Counted from the stretch's first letter, positions 1 to 5,222 are shown. The stretch is DNA of 6,956 nt from Bacillota bacterium (GCA_021768985.1 JAETTR010000060.1:1-6956), one strand, 5' to 3'. Numbers and translations are program-made. Notes: generated by a model from the letters alone, not told the origin.

Positions 1-141
1 ATGGGCATTCCTTATCGTGAGAAGGGAGTGTCCGTCCTCGCCGTCGTGCTCGACGCGCCCTTGTCCGTCGCGAACGCGCTGACGGGCAAAATCGGAAAGC
101 TGAACGGCGTTTCCGCAAAAACATTATTCGGTAAAATTTAA
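1..141 (+). CDS. TM1266-family putative iron-only hydrogenase system regulator (3' fragment)
   Basis: The frame is open from the first base and ends with TAA at 139-141, giving 46 visible residues that begin MGIPYREKGVSV and end KTLFGKI. The pattern 'GxPYREKxVSV...ALTGKxGKLxGVxxKT' matches the C-terminal half of the small (about 80-90 aa) TM1266-type proteins annotated as putative regulators of the iron-only hydrogenase system, which have an ACT/NikR-C-like ferredoxin fold. The ATG at position 1 corresponds to an internal Met in this family, so the true start is very probably upstream of the window. Proteins of this family usually sit near [FeFe]-hydrogenase maturation genes; their biochemical role is not firmly established. 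The next gene starts 12 nt after the stop with its own ribosome binding site, suggesting shared transcription. The family call rests on remembered sequence similarity over a short fragment. Confidence 0.8.
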   Translation: MGIPYREKGVSVLAVVLDAPLSVANALTGKIGKLNGVSAKTLFGKI

Positions 142-153
142 AGGAGTTTTTTT

Positions 154-1173
154 ATGAAAAAATTATTTGCAGTCACTTTTGCCGCGGCGGTTTGCGCCGC
201 GGCGGCAATCGGCGGAGTCGGTTGCGGCAACGCCCCGAGCGGGAAATATACGGTATACGCGCCCGACGGCGCGCCCGCGCTCTCGCTGTGCAACGGCATT
301 TCGAAAGAAGGGGATACGTTCGAGTACCGCGTGATCGACGCGTCTACCGTACAGGCGCAGGTGACGGGCAAACGACCCGTCGCGGATTTCTGCGTCCTGC
401 CCGTAAACCTTGCGAGCAAGCTGTTGGGGAACGGCGAAACCTATCAAATGCTCGGCACGGTCACGAACGGCAACCTCTACTTTTTAACGACGGGCGACAA
501 TCCCGTTTTAACGGCGGAGAATTTGAAAACGGCGCTCGTCGGCAAGACGCTCGGCTCCGTACAGCTTACGAACGTGCCGGGGCTTACGCTGCAAGCCGTG
601 TTAAAGGATTACGGGATTCCCTATACCGTAATCGAAAACGTGAATTCGGAGAAATCGGAAACCTTGGTCAACGTGCTCAATCTCGGAGCCGATGCCGCGA
701 ACGTGCCGGGATTGCCCTGCGATTACTATCTCTGCCCCGAGCCCGCCGTGTCGGCAAAGATCAAGGCTACGGCAAACGGCGGGAACCCGTTGAAGCTCGC
801 GGGCGATTTGCAGGCGCTCTACGGCGGAACGGAGGGGTATCCGCAGGCGGTGCTCGTCGCCAAGAAGAGCGTGCTCGAATCGGACAAGCAGGCGGCGGAA
901 ACGCTGATTTCCTATTTCGAAGGCAGCGCCGCGCACCTCGCTTCCGCCGCGCCCGCCGATCTCGTTGCGCTGCTCGACGGCAAACGCGAAGCGGGACTCG
1001 CGCCCTCTTTTAACGAAAAGAATCTGACCGCCGAGGTCGTCGCGCGCTGTTCGGTGCGCTTTACGCCCGCCAAGGATTGCAAGACCCGCGTCAACGACTT
1101 CCTTGCCAAGCTGAAAGCGGTCAATCCGAACGCGGCTTCGGAAGTTAACGACGAATTCTACTACGGAGCATAA
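154..1173 (+). CDS. ABC transporter substrate-binding lipoprotein (nitrate/sulfonate/thiamine-precursor-like fold)
   Basis: A 339-aa extracytoplasmic solute-binding protein. Residues 1-23 form a lipoprotein signal (MKK followed by an Ala-rich hydrophobic core) with a loose lipobox GVGC, so Cys24 should be the lipidated N-terminus; Gly rather than Leu at -3 is atypical. The mature part has features of the SsuA/TauA/THI5-like type II binding proteins: an early 'APDGAPALSL' loop (residues 36-45), a 'VLPVNLASKLL' segment (81-91) and 'CPEPAVSAKI' (194-203). The start is fixed by AAGGAG at 141-146, 7 nt before the ATG. The permease and ATPase follow directly, so this is the specificity subunit of a complete importer. 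The ligand cannot be read from the sequence. Six further cysteines (46, 80, 189, 194, 299, 309) are unusual for this fold and could form disulfides or bind a ligand or metal. Confidence 0.88.
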   Translation: MKKLFAVTFAAAVCAAAAIGGVGCGNAPSGKYTVYAPDGAPALSLCNGISKEGDTFEYRVIDASTVQAQVTGKRPVADFCVLPVNLASKLLGNGETYQMLGTVTNGNLYFLTTGDNPVLTAENLKTALVGKTLGSVQLTNVPGLTLQAVLKDYGIPYTVIENVNSEKSETLVNVLNLGADAANVPGLPCDYYLCPEPAVSAKIKATANGGNPLKLAGDLQALYGGTEGYPQAVLVAKKSVLESDKQAAETLISYFEGSAAHLASAAPADLVALLDGKREAGLAPSFNEKNLTAEVVARCSVRFTPAKDCKTRVNDFLAKLKAVNPNAASEVNDEFYYGA

Positions 1174-1175
1174 CG

Positions 1176-1934
1176 GTGAAATTAAGCGGAAAGCTCGGAA
1201 AAAACTTCATATTTTCGTTGCTTGCCGTCGCGTTCATGTGGCTGTTCTGGCTTGCCGCCTATCTGATCGTGGCAAACGATTACGTGCTTCCCTCCATAGG
1301 GGATACGTTCGCCGCGCTCGGCAAGCTGTTGGTATCGCGCGGATTCTGGCGCGCGTTCGGGGGAACCATGCTTCGTACGCTTGCGGCTTTCGCGGTATCT
1401 CTCGTATGCGGCACGGCGCTCGCTGTGCTTGCGCGGTTGTTTGCGGGGGTGCGCGCGTTTTTCGCGCCGATCGTTTCCTTTTTGCGCACGGTGCCGACCA
1501 TGGCGATCATTCTTATATTGTTGTTGTGGACTTCGCGTGCCGTCGCGCCCGTAATCGTCAGCGTGCTCGTGCTCTTCCCCGCGGTCTATTCGGCGGCGCT
1601 CGCCGCGCTCGATGGCGTGGAGGAGGAATTCGGCGAGCTGGCGCGGGCTTTCCGCGTCGGCAAAACGCGGCAGGTATGCAAGCTTTACCTTCCGCTTGCC
1701 GCGCCGCCCGTGTTAAAGCAAGCGGGCGGGATTCTCTCCATGGGTTTAAAAATTACCGTTTCGGGCGAGGTTCTCACTTCTACCGACCGCAGTCTCGGCG
1801 GACTGATGCAGGAAGCGAAGCTGTACGTGCCGGCGGAGCTGTTGGCGCTCACGCTCGTAACGGTGCTCGTCGGGTTTCTGCTCGAAGGACTCTGCCTTTT
1901 GGCGTACAAGCTCATCGTCAGGTGGAAATCATGA
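1176..1934 (+). CDS. ABC transporter permease (BPD_transp_1 type, SsuC/TauC-like)
   Basis: A 252-aa integral membrane subunit of the importer. Hydrophobic segments at about residues 11-33, 64-90, 94-119, 123-145, 186-200 and 221-248 give the usual six-helix layout. The cytoplasmic EAA loop that docks the ATPase is seen at about 153-175, with the conserved Gly at 162 (RVGKTRQ) and the closing LYLP motif at 170-173. It starts with GTG, two bases after the stop of the binding-protein gene; GGAG at 1165-1168, inside the end of that gene, is its ribosome binding site with 7-nt spacing. Its TGA overlaps the ATG of the ATPase gene (ATGA), so the two are probably translationally coupled. The family (nitrate/sulfonate/bicarbonate or thiamine-precursor type) is inferred from the loop and from the type of binding protein; the substrate is not determined. 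Confidence 0.9.
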   Translation: MKLSGKLGKNFIFSLLAVAFMWLFWLAAYLIVANDYVLPSIGDTFAALGKLLVSRGFWRAFGGTMLRTLAAFAVSLVCGTALAVLARLFAGVRAFFAPIVSFLRTVPTMAIILILLLWTSRAVAPVIVSVLVLFPAVYSAALAALDGVEEEFGELARAFRVGKTRQVCKLYLPLAAPPVLKQAGGILSMGLKITVSGEVLTSTDRSLGGLMQEAKLYVPAELLALTLVTVLVGFLLEGLCLLAYKLIVRWKS

Positions 1935-2596
1935 AATTCATTTCGGTCACCAAAAAATACGGCGAAACCGCCGCGCTTGAAAATATCGATCTCGAATTCG
2001 AATCGGGTAAAATCACCGCCGTGCTCGGGGAGAGCGGGGCGGGCAAGAGCACGCTGTTAAACGCGGCGGCGGGTCTGATTCCGTTCGAAGGCAGGGTGGA
2101 GGGCGCGGGGCGGACCTCCTGCGTGTTTCAGACGGCAAAGCTGTTGCCCAATCTTACGCTCGCGGACAATATCCGTTTCGTGCTTCCCAAGAGTGCGGGC
2201 GGAGAGGCGGAAGCCGCGCTTGCCCGCGTGGGACTGAAAGGGCGGGAGAAGAGCTATCCGCACGAGCTTTCGGGCGGGGAACGCCAGCGCGTGGCGATTG
2301 CGCGCGCCTTTTTGTACCCGCACGATACCTTGCTGATGGACGAACCGTTTTCTTCGCTCGACCTCGCGTTAAAAAAATCGCTGATCGAACTTGTGTGGGA
2401 GCTGTGGCGGGAAACGGGGAACACCGTCCTGTTCGTCACGCACGACGTGCACGAAGCGGCGCTGCTTTCGCATCGCGCCGTCGTCCTGAAAAAAGGACGC
2501 GTCGTGTACGACGCGCCCGTGTCGGAGCCTGTGCCGCGCGATTTCTTCCGCGCCCAGCCCGCGGAAGAAAAGCTGATTAAGGTTTTAACGGACTAA
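1931..2596 (+). CDS. ABC transporter ATP-binding protein (SsuB/TauB-like)
   Basis: A 221-aa cytoplasmic ATPase that powers the importer. All nucleotide-binding motifs are intact: Walker A GESGAGKST (residues 33-41, Lys39), Q-loop Gln67, signature LSGGERQRVAIARA (113-126), Walker B TLLMDEP with Asp137 and catalytic Glu138, D-loop SSLD (141-144) and switch His171 in VTHD. The length is somewhat short for the SsuB/TauB class (about 240-260 aa), mainly from a compact C-terminus. The reading frame is open far upstream through the permease gene, but the ATG at 1931 is the correct start: the ATPase fold begins there (MKFISVTKKYG), it overlaps the permease stop as ATGA, and AGGTGG at 1920-1925 lies 5 nt before it. 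Its stop is one base from the end of the convergent regulator gene. Confidence 0.93.
   Translation: MKFISVTKKYGETAALENIDLEFESGKITAVLGESGAGKSTLLNAAAGLIPFEGRVEGAGRTSCVFQTAKLLPNLTLADNIRFVLPKSAGGEAEAALARVGLKGREKSYPHELSGGERQRVAIARAFLYPHDTLLMDEPFSSLDLALKKSLIELVWELWRETGNTVLFVTHDVHEAALLSHRAVVLKKGRVVYDAPVSEPVPRDFFRAQPAEEKLIKVLTD
2542..2570. repeat. Perfect 11-bp inverted repeat in the end of the ATPase gene
   Basis: TTTCTTCCGCG (2542-2552) and CGCGGAAGAAA (2560-2570) are exact reverse complements around a 7-nt loop. It lies in ATPase codons and, for minus-strand transcripts, about 28-56 nt past the regulator's stop codon. There is no T-run after the second arm in either direction, so it is not a standard intrinsic terminator. 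It could be a 3' end-stabilising hairpin for the regulator mRNA, or chance in coding sequence. Confidence 0.45.
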
Positions 2597-2597
2597 T

Positions 2598-3521
2598 TCA
2601 CTCGTAGGAGCGCGCCATGCGCTCCGTTTCTTTTTTCACGCGCGCGACGAGCGGCGCGGGCGATAGCACGCGGATTCCCGCGCCCGCCGATAAGATCTTT
2701 CCGACGAGCGCATCATCGTCGGGCAGGGTAACGTCGGCGTAAAATTTGCCGTCTATGGCGCGCACGTTCTCCACGCCCAGCCAATCCTCGGCAAACGGGA
2801 GCGCTTCGGCGGAAATTTCGAACCGCGCGTCCACGTCGTTCTCGTCGTTTTTCCAGAAGGTGAGGGGAATGTCGTCGCGCGAAAACGCGATCCGTTCGAA
2901 CGTTTCTCCCGTGTTTACGACGGTGCGCATGCGTCCGATTTTAAACAGACGGAAGGCGTTCCGCATCCGGCAGAAGGCGTACAGGTACCAGACGTTCTGT
3001 TTGTATACGAGCAGGTGGGGCAGAATCACCCGCCGCGTGCGTTCGCCGCCGCGGTCGGAATAATCGATTTCGAGCGCCTCTTTTTCGTCGATCGCGTGCT
3101 CGATCAGCGAGAGCTTTTCCGAAAATTTCCGTTCGTCTCCCCAGGTGCCGCTGTCCACGAGGATATTCCCCGAAACGGACGTGTCGAATTTCTCCGTTTT
3201 GCTGTTCGCGGACATCTTCTCGATGGCGCTCTGCAGGTCGGGGTCGTGCAGACTCTCGTTCATGGCGAGCATCGCCTCCACAGCGCGCGCGTATTCCGCC
3301 TTGGTCAGAAGTCCGCGCGGGAGCTTGTACGCGTCCGAAATGTAAATTCCGCCGTATGCCCCGCGGTACACGTCGATCGGCACGCCCGCAACGGTCATTT
3401 CGTCGATGTAGCGGTAAATCGAGCGCACGGAAACGCCGTACTTTCCCGCCAGCTCGCCCGCGCTGATCCTGCGCTTCACGAGCAGCGTGAATAATATTCC
3501 GAGCATAATTTCGTACTTCAT
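2598..3521 (-). CDS. HTH and WYL-domain transcriptional regulator (YafY/DeoR-like)
   Basis: A 307-aa DNA-binding regulator. Residues 1-60 form a winged HTH of the HTH_11 type (ISAGELAGKYGVSVRSIYRYIDEM; recognition helix around 30-40, then the wing GAYGGIY). The WYL domain lies at about 145-205, with the name-giving Trp-Tyr-Leu at 178-180 and the basic/aromatic stretch RMRNAFRLFKIGRMR after it; a WCX-like C-terminal extension follows (about 215-300). WYL domains are thought to sense ligands, often nucleic acids or nucleotides; the signal here is unknown. The open frame runs to 3596, but the ATG at 3519-3521 is chosen: homologues begin at this HTH, AAGAGG (3528-3533) lies 6 nt upstream, and the longer start would overlap the promoter. 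It diverges from a 58-aa gene, with a palindromic operator candidate between. The true target genes are not shown. Confidence 0.9.
   Translation of the reverse strand: MKYEIMLGILFTLLVKRRISAGELAGKYGVSVRSIYRYIDEMTVAGVPIDVYRGAYGGIYISDAYKLPRGLLTKAEYARAVEAMLAMNESLHDPDLQSAIEKMSANSKTEKFDTSVSGNILVDSGTWGDERKFSEKLSLIEHAIDEKEALEIDYSDRGGERTRRVILPHLLVYKQNVWYLYAFCRMRNAFRLFKIGRMRTVVNTGETFERIAFSRDDIPLTFWKNDENDVDARFEISAEALPFAEDWLGVENVRAIDGKFYADVTLPDDDALVGKILSAGAGIRVLSPAPLVARVKKETERMARSYE
2607..2636 (+). terminator. Intrinsic terminator of the ABC operon, inside the convergent gene
   Basis: A perfect 7-bp stem, GGAGCGC (2607-2613) with GCGCTCC (2619-2625), closes a 5-nt loop GCCAT and is followed by GTTTCTTTTTT (2626-2636). 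It begins 10 nt after the ATPase stop codon and is oriented to end + strand transcription. It lies wholly within the last codons of the minus-strand regulator gene, so the same bases encode that protein's C-terminus. Confidence 0.85.
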
Positions 3522-3537
3522 AAATAACCTCTTATTT
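3522..3537 (-). promoter_or_regulatory. Small AU hairpin presenting the regulator's Shine-Dalgarno in its loop
   Basis: On the minus strand AAATAA and TTATTT form a perfect 6-bp inverted repeat with GAGG, the core of the ribosome binding site, as its tetraloop. The stem is all A-U and therefore weak, so a regulatory role is uncertain. Confidence 0.3.
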
Positions 3538-3567
3538 TTTTGAAAAATATTTGTATTTCCGTAAATT

Positions 3568-3596
3568 ATTTTATCAAATATGACAATATGTGTCAA
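3568..3596 (-). promoter_or_regulatory. Sigma-A promoter of the WYL regulator gene
   Basis: Read on the minus strand, TTGACA (3596-3591) is a perfect -35 box and TAAAAT (3573-3568) a near-consensus -10 box, with exactly 17 bp between. Transcription should start near 3560-3562, giving a 5' untranslated region of about 40 nt before the ATG at 3521. Confidence 0.85.
3581..3595. promoter_or_regulatory. Palindromic operator candidate, TGACA-N5-TGTCA
   Basis: TGACA (3581-3585) and TGTCA (3591-3595) form a perfect inverted repeat with 5-bp arms and a 5-bp spacer (ATATG). It overlaps the -35 box and spacer of the regulator promoter and lies just upstream of the candidate -10 box of the divergent small gene. 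The position fits a site where the dimeric WYL regulator represses its own promoter and controls the neighbour; this assignment is inference from position. Confidence 0.55.
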
Positions 3597-3606
3597 CTAT
3601 TTTGCG

Positions 3607-3612
3607 TAAAAT
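3607..3612 (+). promoter_or_regulatory. Candidate -10 box for the 58-aa gene
   Basis: TAAAAT at 3607-3612 lies 7 nt before the ATG at 3620, the distance at which transcription would start on the A of the start codon. No good -35 box is seen at 16-19 bp spacing, so the promoter may be weak or dependent on a regulator bound at the palindrome just upstream. Confidence 0.35.
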
Positions 3613-3619
3613 AGGGAGT

Positions 3620-3796
3620 ATGAAATACGAAACCGTGGAAGAACAACTCGAAAACTACCGCGCCCGCAAGCGGGCGGAAGAGAACGCGGAGCTCATGCGC
3701 CGCATTCTGGTCCCGCGCACGACGGAGGAAATGATCCGCCTGTTCCGCAGTTCGCCCGAATTCTGGGTGCGCGCGGACGAATATTCCGCAAGTTGA
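3620..3796 (+). CDS. Small hypothetical protein, 58 aa
   Basis: Encodes a 58-residue, highly charged protein beginning MKYETVEEQLENYRARKRAEE and probably largely helical in its first half, followed by 'VPRTTEEMIRLFRSSPEFW'. No signal peptide, membrane segment or family was recognised. Codon choice (G/C at most third positions) matches the neighbouring real genes, which supports it being coding. The start is uncertain. GGGAG at 3614-3618 is only one base from the ATG at 3620, too close for a normal ribosome binding site, while a TAAAAT box 7 nt before the ATG suggests a leaderless message. A GTG at 3590 in frame has no ribosome binding site and would add 10 residues of unlike character. It diverges from the WYL regulator and may be its target. 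Confidence 0.6.
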   Translation: MKYETVEEQLENYRARKRAEENAELMRRILVPRTTEEMIRLFRSSPEFWVRADEYSAS

Positions 3797-3811
3797 TTTT
3801 TTTGCAAAAAA
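3797..3811. other. Oligo-T/GC/oligo-A palindrome between the small gene and the tyrS promoter
   Basis: Seven T, then GC, then six A immediately follow the stop codon of the 58-aa gene. The two runs are self-complementary but without a GC-rich stem this is at best a poor terminator. It lies at roughly -51 to -65 of the tyrS promoter, where an A/T-rich tract could bend DNA or act as an UP-like element. Confidence 0.3.
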
Positions 3812-3825
3812 GCCGTTTACTTTAT

Positions 3826-3854
3826 TTGACAAACGCCGTTCGTGCGTGTATAAT
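3826..3854 (+). promoter_or_regulatory. Perfect-consensus sigma-A promoter of the tyrS operon
   Basis: TTGACA (3826-3831) and TATAAT (3849-3854) are both exact consensus with the optimal 17-bp spacer. The start point is expected at about 3861-3862, most likely the A at 3862. Such a strong promoter before a housekeeping gene implies that expression is limited afterwards, which fits the attenuator that follows. Confidence 0.93.
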
Positions 3855-3861
3855 AAAAAAC

Positions 3862-3918
3862 ATGAAACGGAAATCTTACCTTGCAATTTACGTCTACGCG
3901 TATTACGGAATTCTGTAA
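3862..3918 (+). CDS. Tyrosine-rich leader peptide of the tyrS attenuator
   Basis: An 18-codon frame, MKRKSYLAIYVYAYYGIL, ending in TAA. Five of 18 residues are tyrosine (positions 6, 10, 12, 14, 15; four TAC and one TAT), far above the few percent seen in ordinary proteins, and the frame stands directly before tyrosyl-tRNA synthetase. This is the hallmark of leader peptides such as TrpL, HisL and PheL, in which ribosome stalling at codons for the scarce amino acid controls termination. There is no Shine-Dalgarno sequence: the ATG is 7 nt after the -10 box, at the predicted transcription start, so translation probably begins on a leaderless 5'-AUG. Tyr codons 12, 14 and 15 and the stop codon lie in the first hairpin. 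Mechanism is inferred from sequence. Confidence 0.8.
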   Translation: MKRKSYLAIYVYAYYGIL

Positions 3919-3992
3919 TACGGTTTTTTCGCGTGAATCGCTCGGGTGATATTTGCTGAACACGGTTTGCGCAACGCAAGCCGTTTTTATTT
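3895..3992 (+). promoter_or_regulatory. Ribosome-mediated transcription attenuator of tyrS
   Basis: Four pairing segments can be traced. Segment 1 with 2: 3899-3906 pairs perfectly with 3915-3922 (8 bp), and 3895-3898 can add four pairs with 3932-3935. Segment 2 with 3 (antiterminator): GCGTGAATCG (3931-3940) pairs along all 10 positions with CGGTTTGCGC (3963-3972), three of them G-U. Segment 3 with 4 (terminator): 3963-3971 with 3975-3983. Pairings 1:2, 2:3 and 3:4 are mutually exclusive, as in the trp and his leaders. Expected logic: with scarce Tyr-tRNA the ribosome stalls over segment 1, 2 pairs with 3, and tyrS is transcribed; with ample Tyr-tRNA the ribosome passes, 1:2 and 3:4 form, and transcription stops. 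Pairings were found by eye without energy calculation. No T-box motif is present. Confidence 0.72.
3963..3992 (+). terminator. Attenuator terminator before tyrS
   Basis: CGGTTTGCG (3963-3971) and CGCAAGCCG (3975-3983) form a 9-bp stem with one G-U pair and a CAA loop, followed by TTTTTATTT (3984-3992). It is a strong intrinsic terminator placed after the promoter and before the tyrS ribosome binding site, so it must be read through for tyrS expression. Confidence 0.9.
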
Positions 3993-4028
3993 AATCCGAA
4001 AAAACACAAAGAGGATGGGTGAAAGGTG

Positions 4029-5222
4029 ATGTCAAACGTAATGGATACCCTGCGGGCGCGGGGGTTTATCAAGCAGACGGTGTTCGAGGACGAGCTCTAC
4101 GAAAAGCTCGGAAGCGAGAGCGTGCCGTTCTATATCGGGTTCGATCCCACCGCCGACAGCTTGCACGTCGGGCATTTTATGCAGCTTGTCGCCATGAAGC
4201 ACATGCAGGAGGCGGGGCATAAGCCGATTATCCTCGTGGGCGGCGGTACGGGCATGGTGGGCGATCCCTCGGGCAGAACGGATATGCGCTCTATGATGAC
4301 CCGCGAAACGGTCAAGCAGAACGTGGAATGCTTTAAAAAGCAGATGTCCAAGTTCGTCAGCTTCGGGGGCGAGAACGCCGCGATCATCGTCGATAACGCC
4401 GACTGGCTTTTGAATCTGAACTACGTGGAATTCCTGCGGGATATCGGCGCGTACTTCTCGGTGAACAAAATGCTCACTGCGGAATGCTACCGTTCGCGCA
4501 TGGAAAAGGGGCTCACCTTCCTCGAATTCAACTACATGCTCATGCAGGCGTACGACTTTCTGGTGCTCAACCGCAAGTACGGCTGTTTGTTGCAGCTCGG
4601 CGGCGATGACCAGTGGAGCAACATTCTCGCCGGCGCCGATTTGATCCGCAGAAAGGAGCGCAAGGCGGCGTTCGCCATGACGTTCACCCTGCTCACCACG
4701 AGCGAGGGCAAGAAGATGGGCAAAACGCAAAAGGGCGCCGTGTGGCTCGATGAGAACAAGACCACCCCCTACGAATTTTATCAGTACTGGCGGAACACGG
4801 CGGACGCCGACGTGGAAAAGTGCCTGAAACTGCTAACCTTCCTGCCCCTTCCCGAAATCGAATCGCTGTGCGCGAACCGCGACGAGCGGATCAATCTTGC
4901 GAAAGAGCGGCTCGCCTACGAGCTGACCAAGACGGTGCACGGGCAGGAGAAGGCGGATAAGGCGCAGAGCGAAGCCCGCGCGGCGTTCGGCGGCGAGGGC
5001 GACATGCCCGAAAAGACGATTCCCGCTTCGGTTACCGATCTTTTGGGCGCGCTCACGGCTACGGGGCTGTGCAAGAGCATCGGCGAGGCGCGCCGACTCG
5101 TCGAGCAGGGCGGCGTTTCGGTGAACGGCGAACGCGCGGCGAACGTGAACATGCCGCTTCCCGCGGGGGAATTCACCCTGTTCAAGGGCAAAAAAGTACG
5201 CGTCAAGGTCGTGCGCGGATAA
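4029..5222 (+). CDS. tyrS: Tyrosyl-tRNA synthetase
   Basis: A 397-aa class I synthetase that activates tyrosine with ATP and charges tRNA(Tyr). The Rossmann domain holds the HIGH-type signature HVGH (46-49) after 'YIGFDPTADSL', and the KMSKS-type loop is KMGKT (229-233). Tyrosine-pocket residues of the family are visible: Tyr169, Gln173 and Asp176 in YMLMQAYDF, then GGDDQW. An S4 RNA-binding domain occupies about 338-395 (LCKSIGEARRLVEQGGVSVNG). The length is normal for the shorter KMGKT-type bacterial TyrRS. The ATG at 4029 (MSNVMDTL) is preferred; a GTG one codon earlier (4026) may serve with AAAGAGG at 4008-4014, and an ATG at 4041 is possible. AAAGG at 4022-4026 is only 2 nt from 4029. 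It is first in an operon with the next two genes and is controlled by the upstream Tyr attenuator. Confidence 0.97.
   Translation: MSNVMDTLRARGFIKQTVFEDELYEKLGSESVPFYIGFDPTADSLHVGHFMQLVAMKHMQEAGHKPIILVGGGTGMVGDPSGRTDMRSMMTRETVKQNVECFKKQMSKFVSFGGENAAIIVDNADWLLNLNYVEFLRDIGAYFSVNKMLTAECYRSRMEKGLTFLEFNYMLMQAYDFLVLNRKYGCLLQLGGDDQWSNILAGADLIRRKERKAAFAMTFTLLTTSEGKKMGKTQKGAVWLDENKTTPYEFYQYWRNTADADVEKCLKLLTFLPLPEIESLCANRDERINLAKERLAYELTKTVHGQEKADKAQSEARAAFGGEGDMPEKTIPASVTDLLGALTATGLCKSIGEARRLVEQGGVSVNGERAANVNMPLPAGEFTLFKGKKVRVKVVRG

Noticed and set aside
192..1013. 273-aa Arg-rich frame inside the binding-protein gene
   Set aside because: Out-of-frame shadow of a clearly coding lipoprotein gene; long open frames are expected in GC-rich DNA and no family is recognisable.
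1238..1930. Open frame continuous with the ATPase, suggesting a 452-aa fusion protein
   Set aside because: The upstream part is Arg-rich shadow translation of the permease gene. The ATPase fold begins at the ATG at 1931, which has its own ribosome binding site and ATGA overlap.
3522..3596. Longer N-terminus for the WYL regulator (start at 3596)
   Set aside because: It would translate the promoter region, adds an AT-rich segment unlike homologues, and lacks the good ribosome binding site found before 3521.
3814..3835. CGTTT/AAACG inverted repeat across the tyrS -35 box
   Set aside because: Only 5-bp arms with a 12-nt gap; likely chance, and the attenuator already accounts for control.
3862..4028. 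T-box riboswitch before tyrS
   Set aside because: The leader is only about 165 nt and lacks the T-box sequence (AGGGTGGNACCGCG-like) and a specifier stem. The Tyr-rich frame and alternative pairings explain the terminator better.
4015..4029. Four-codon mini-frame (ATG GGT GAA AGG TGA) overlapping the tyrS start
   Set aside because: Its purine-rich GAGG abuts the ATG with no spacer, so initiation there is unlikely; probably just part of the tyrS ribosome binding region.
4032..4730. 232-aa antisense frame over tyrS
   Set aside because: His/Leu/Glu-rich antisense shadow of the conserved tyrS catalytic domain with no recognisable motif or promoter.
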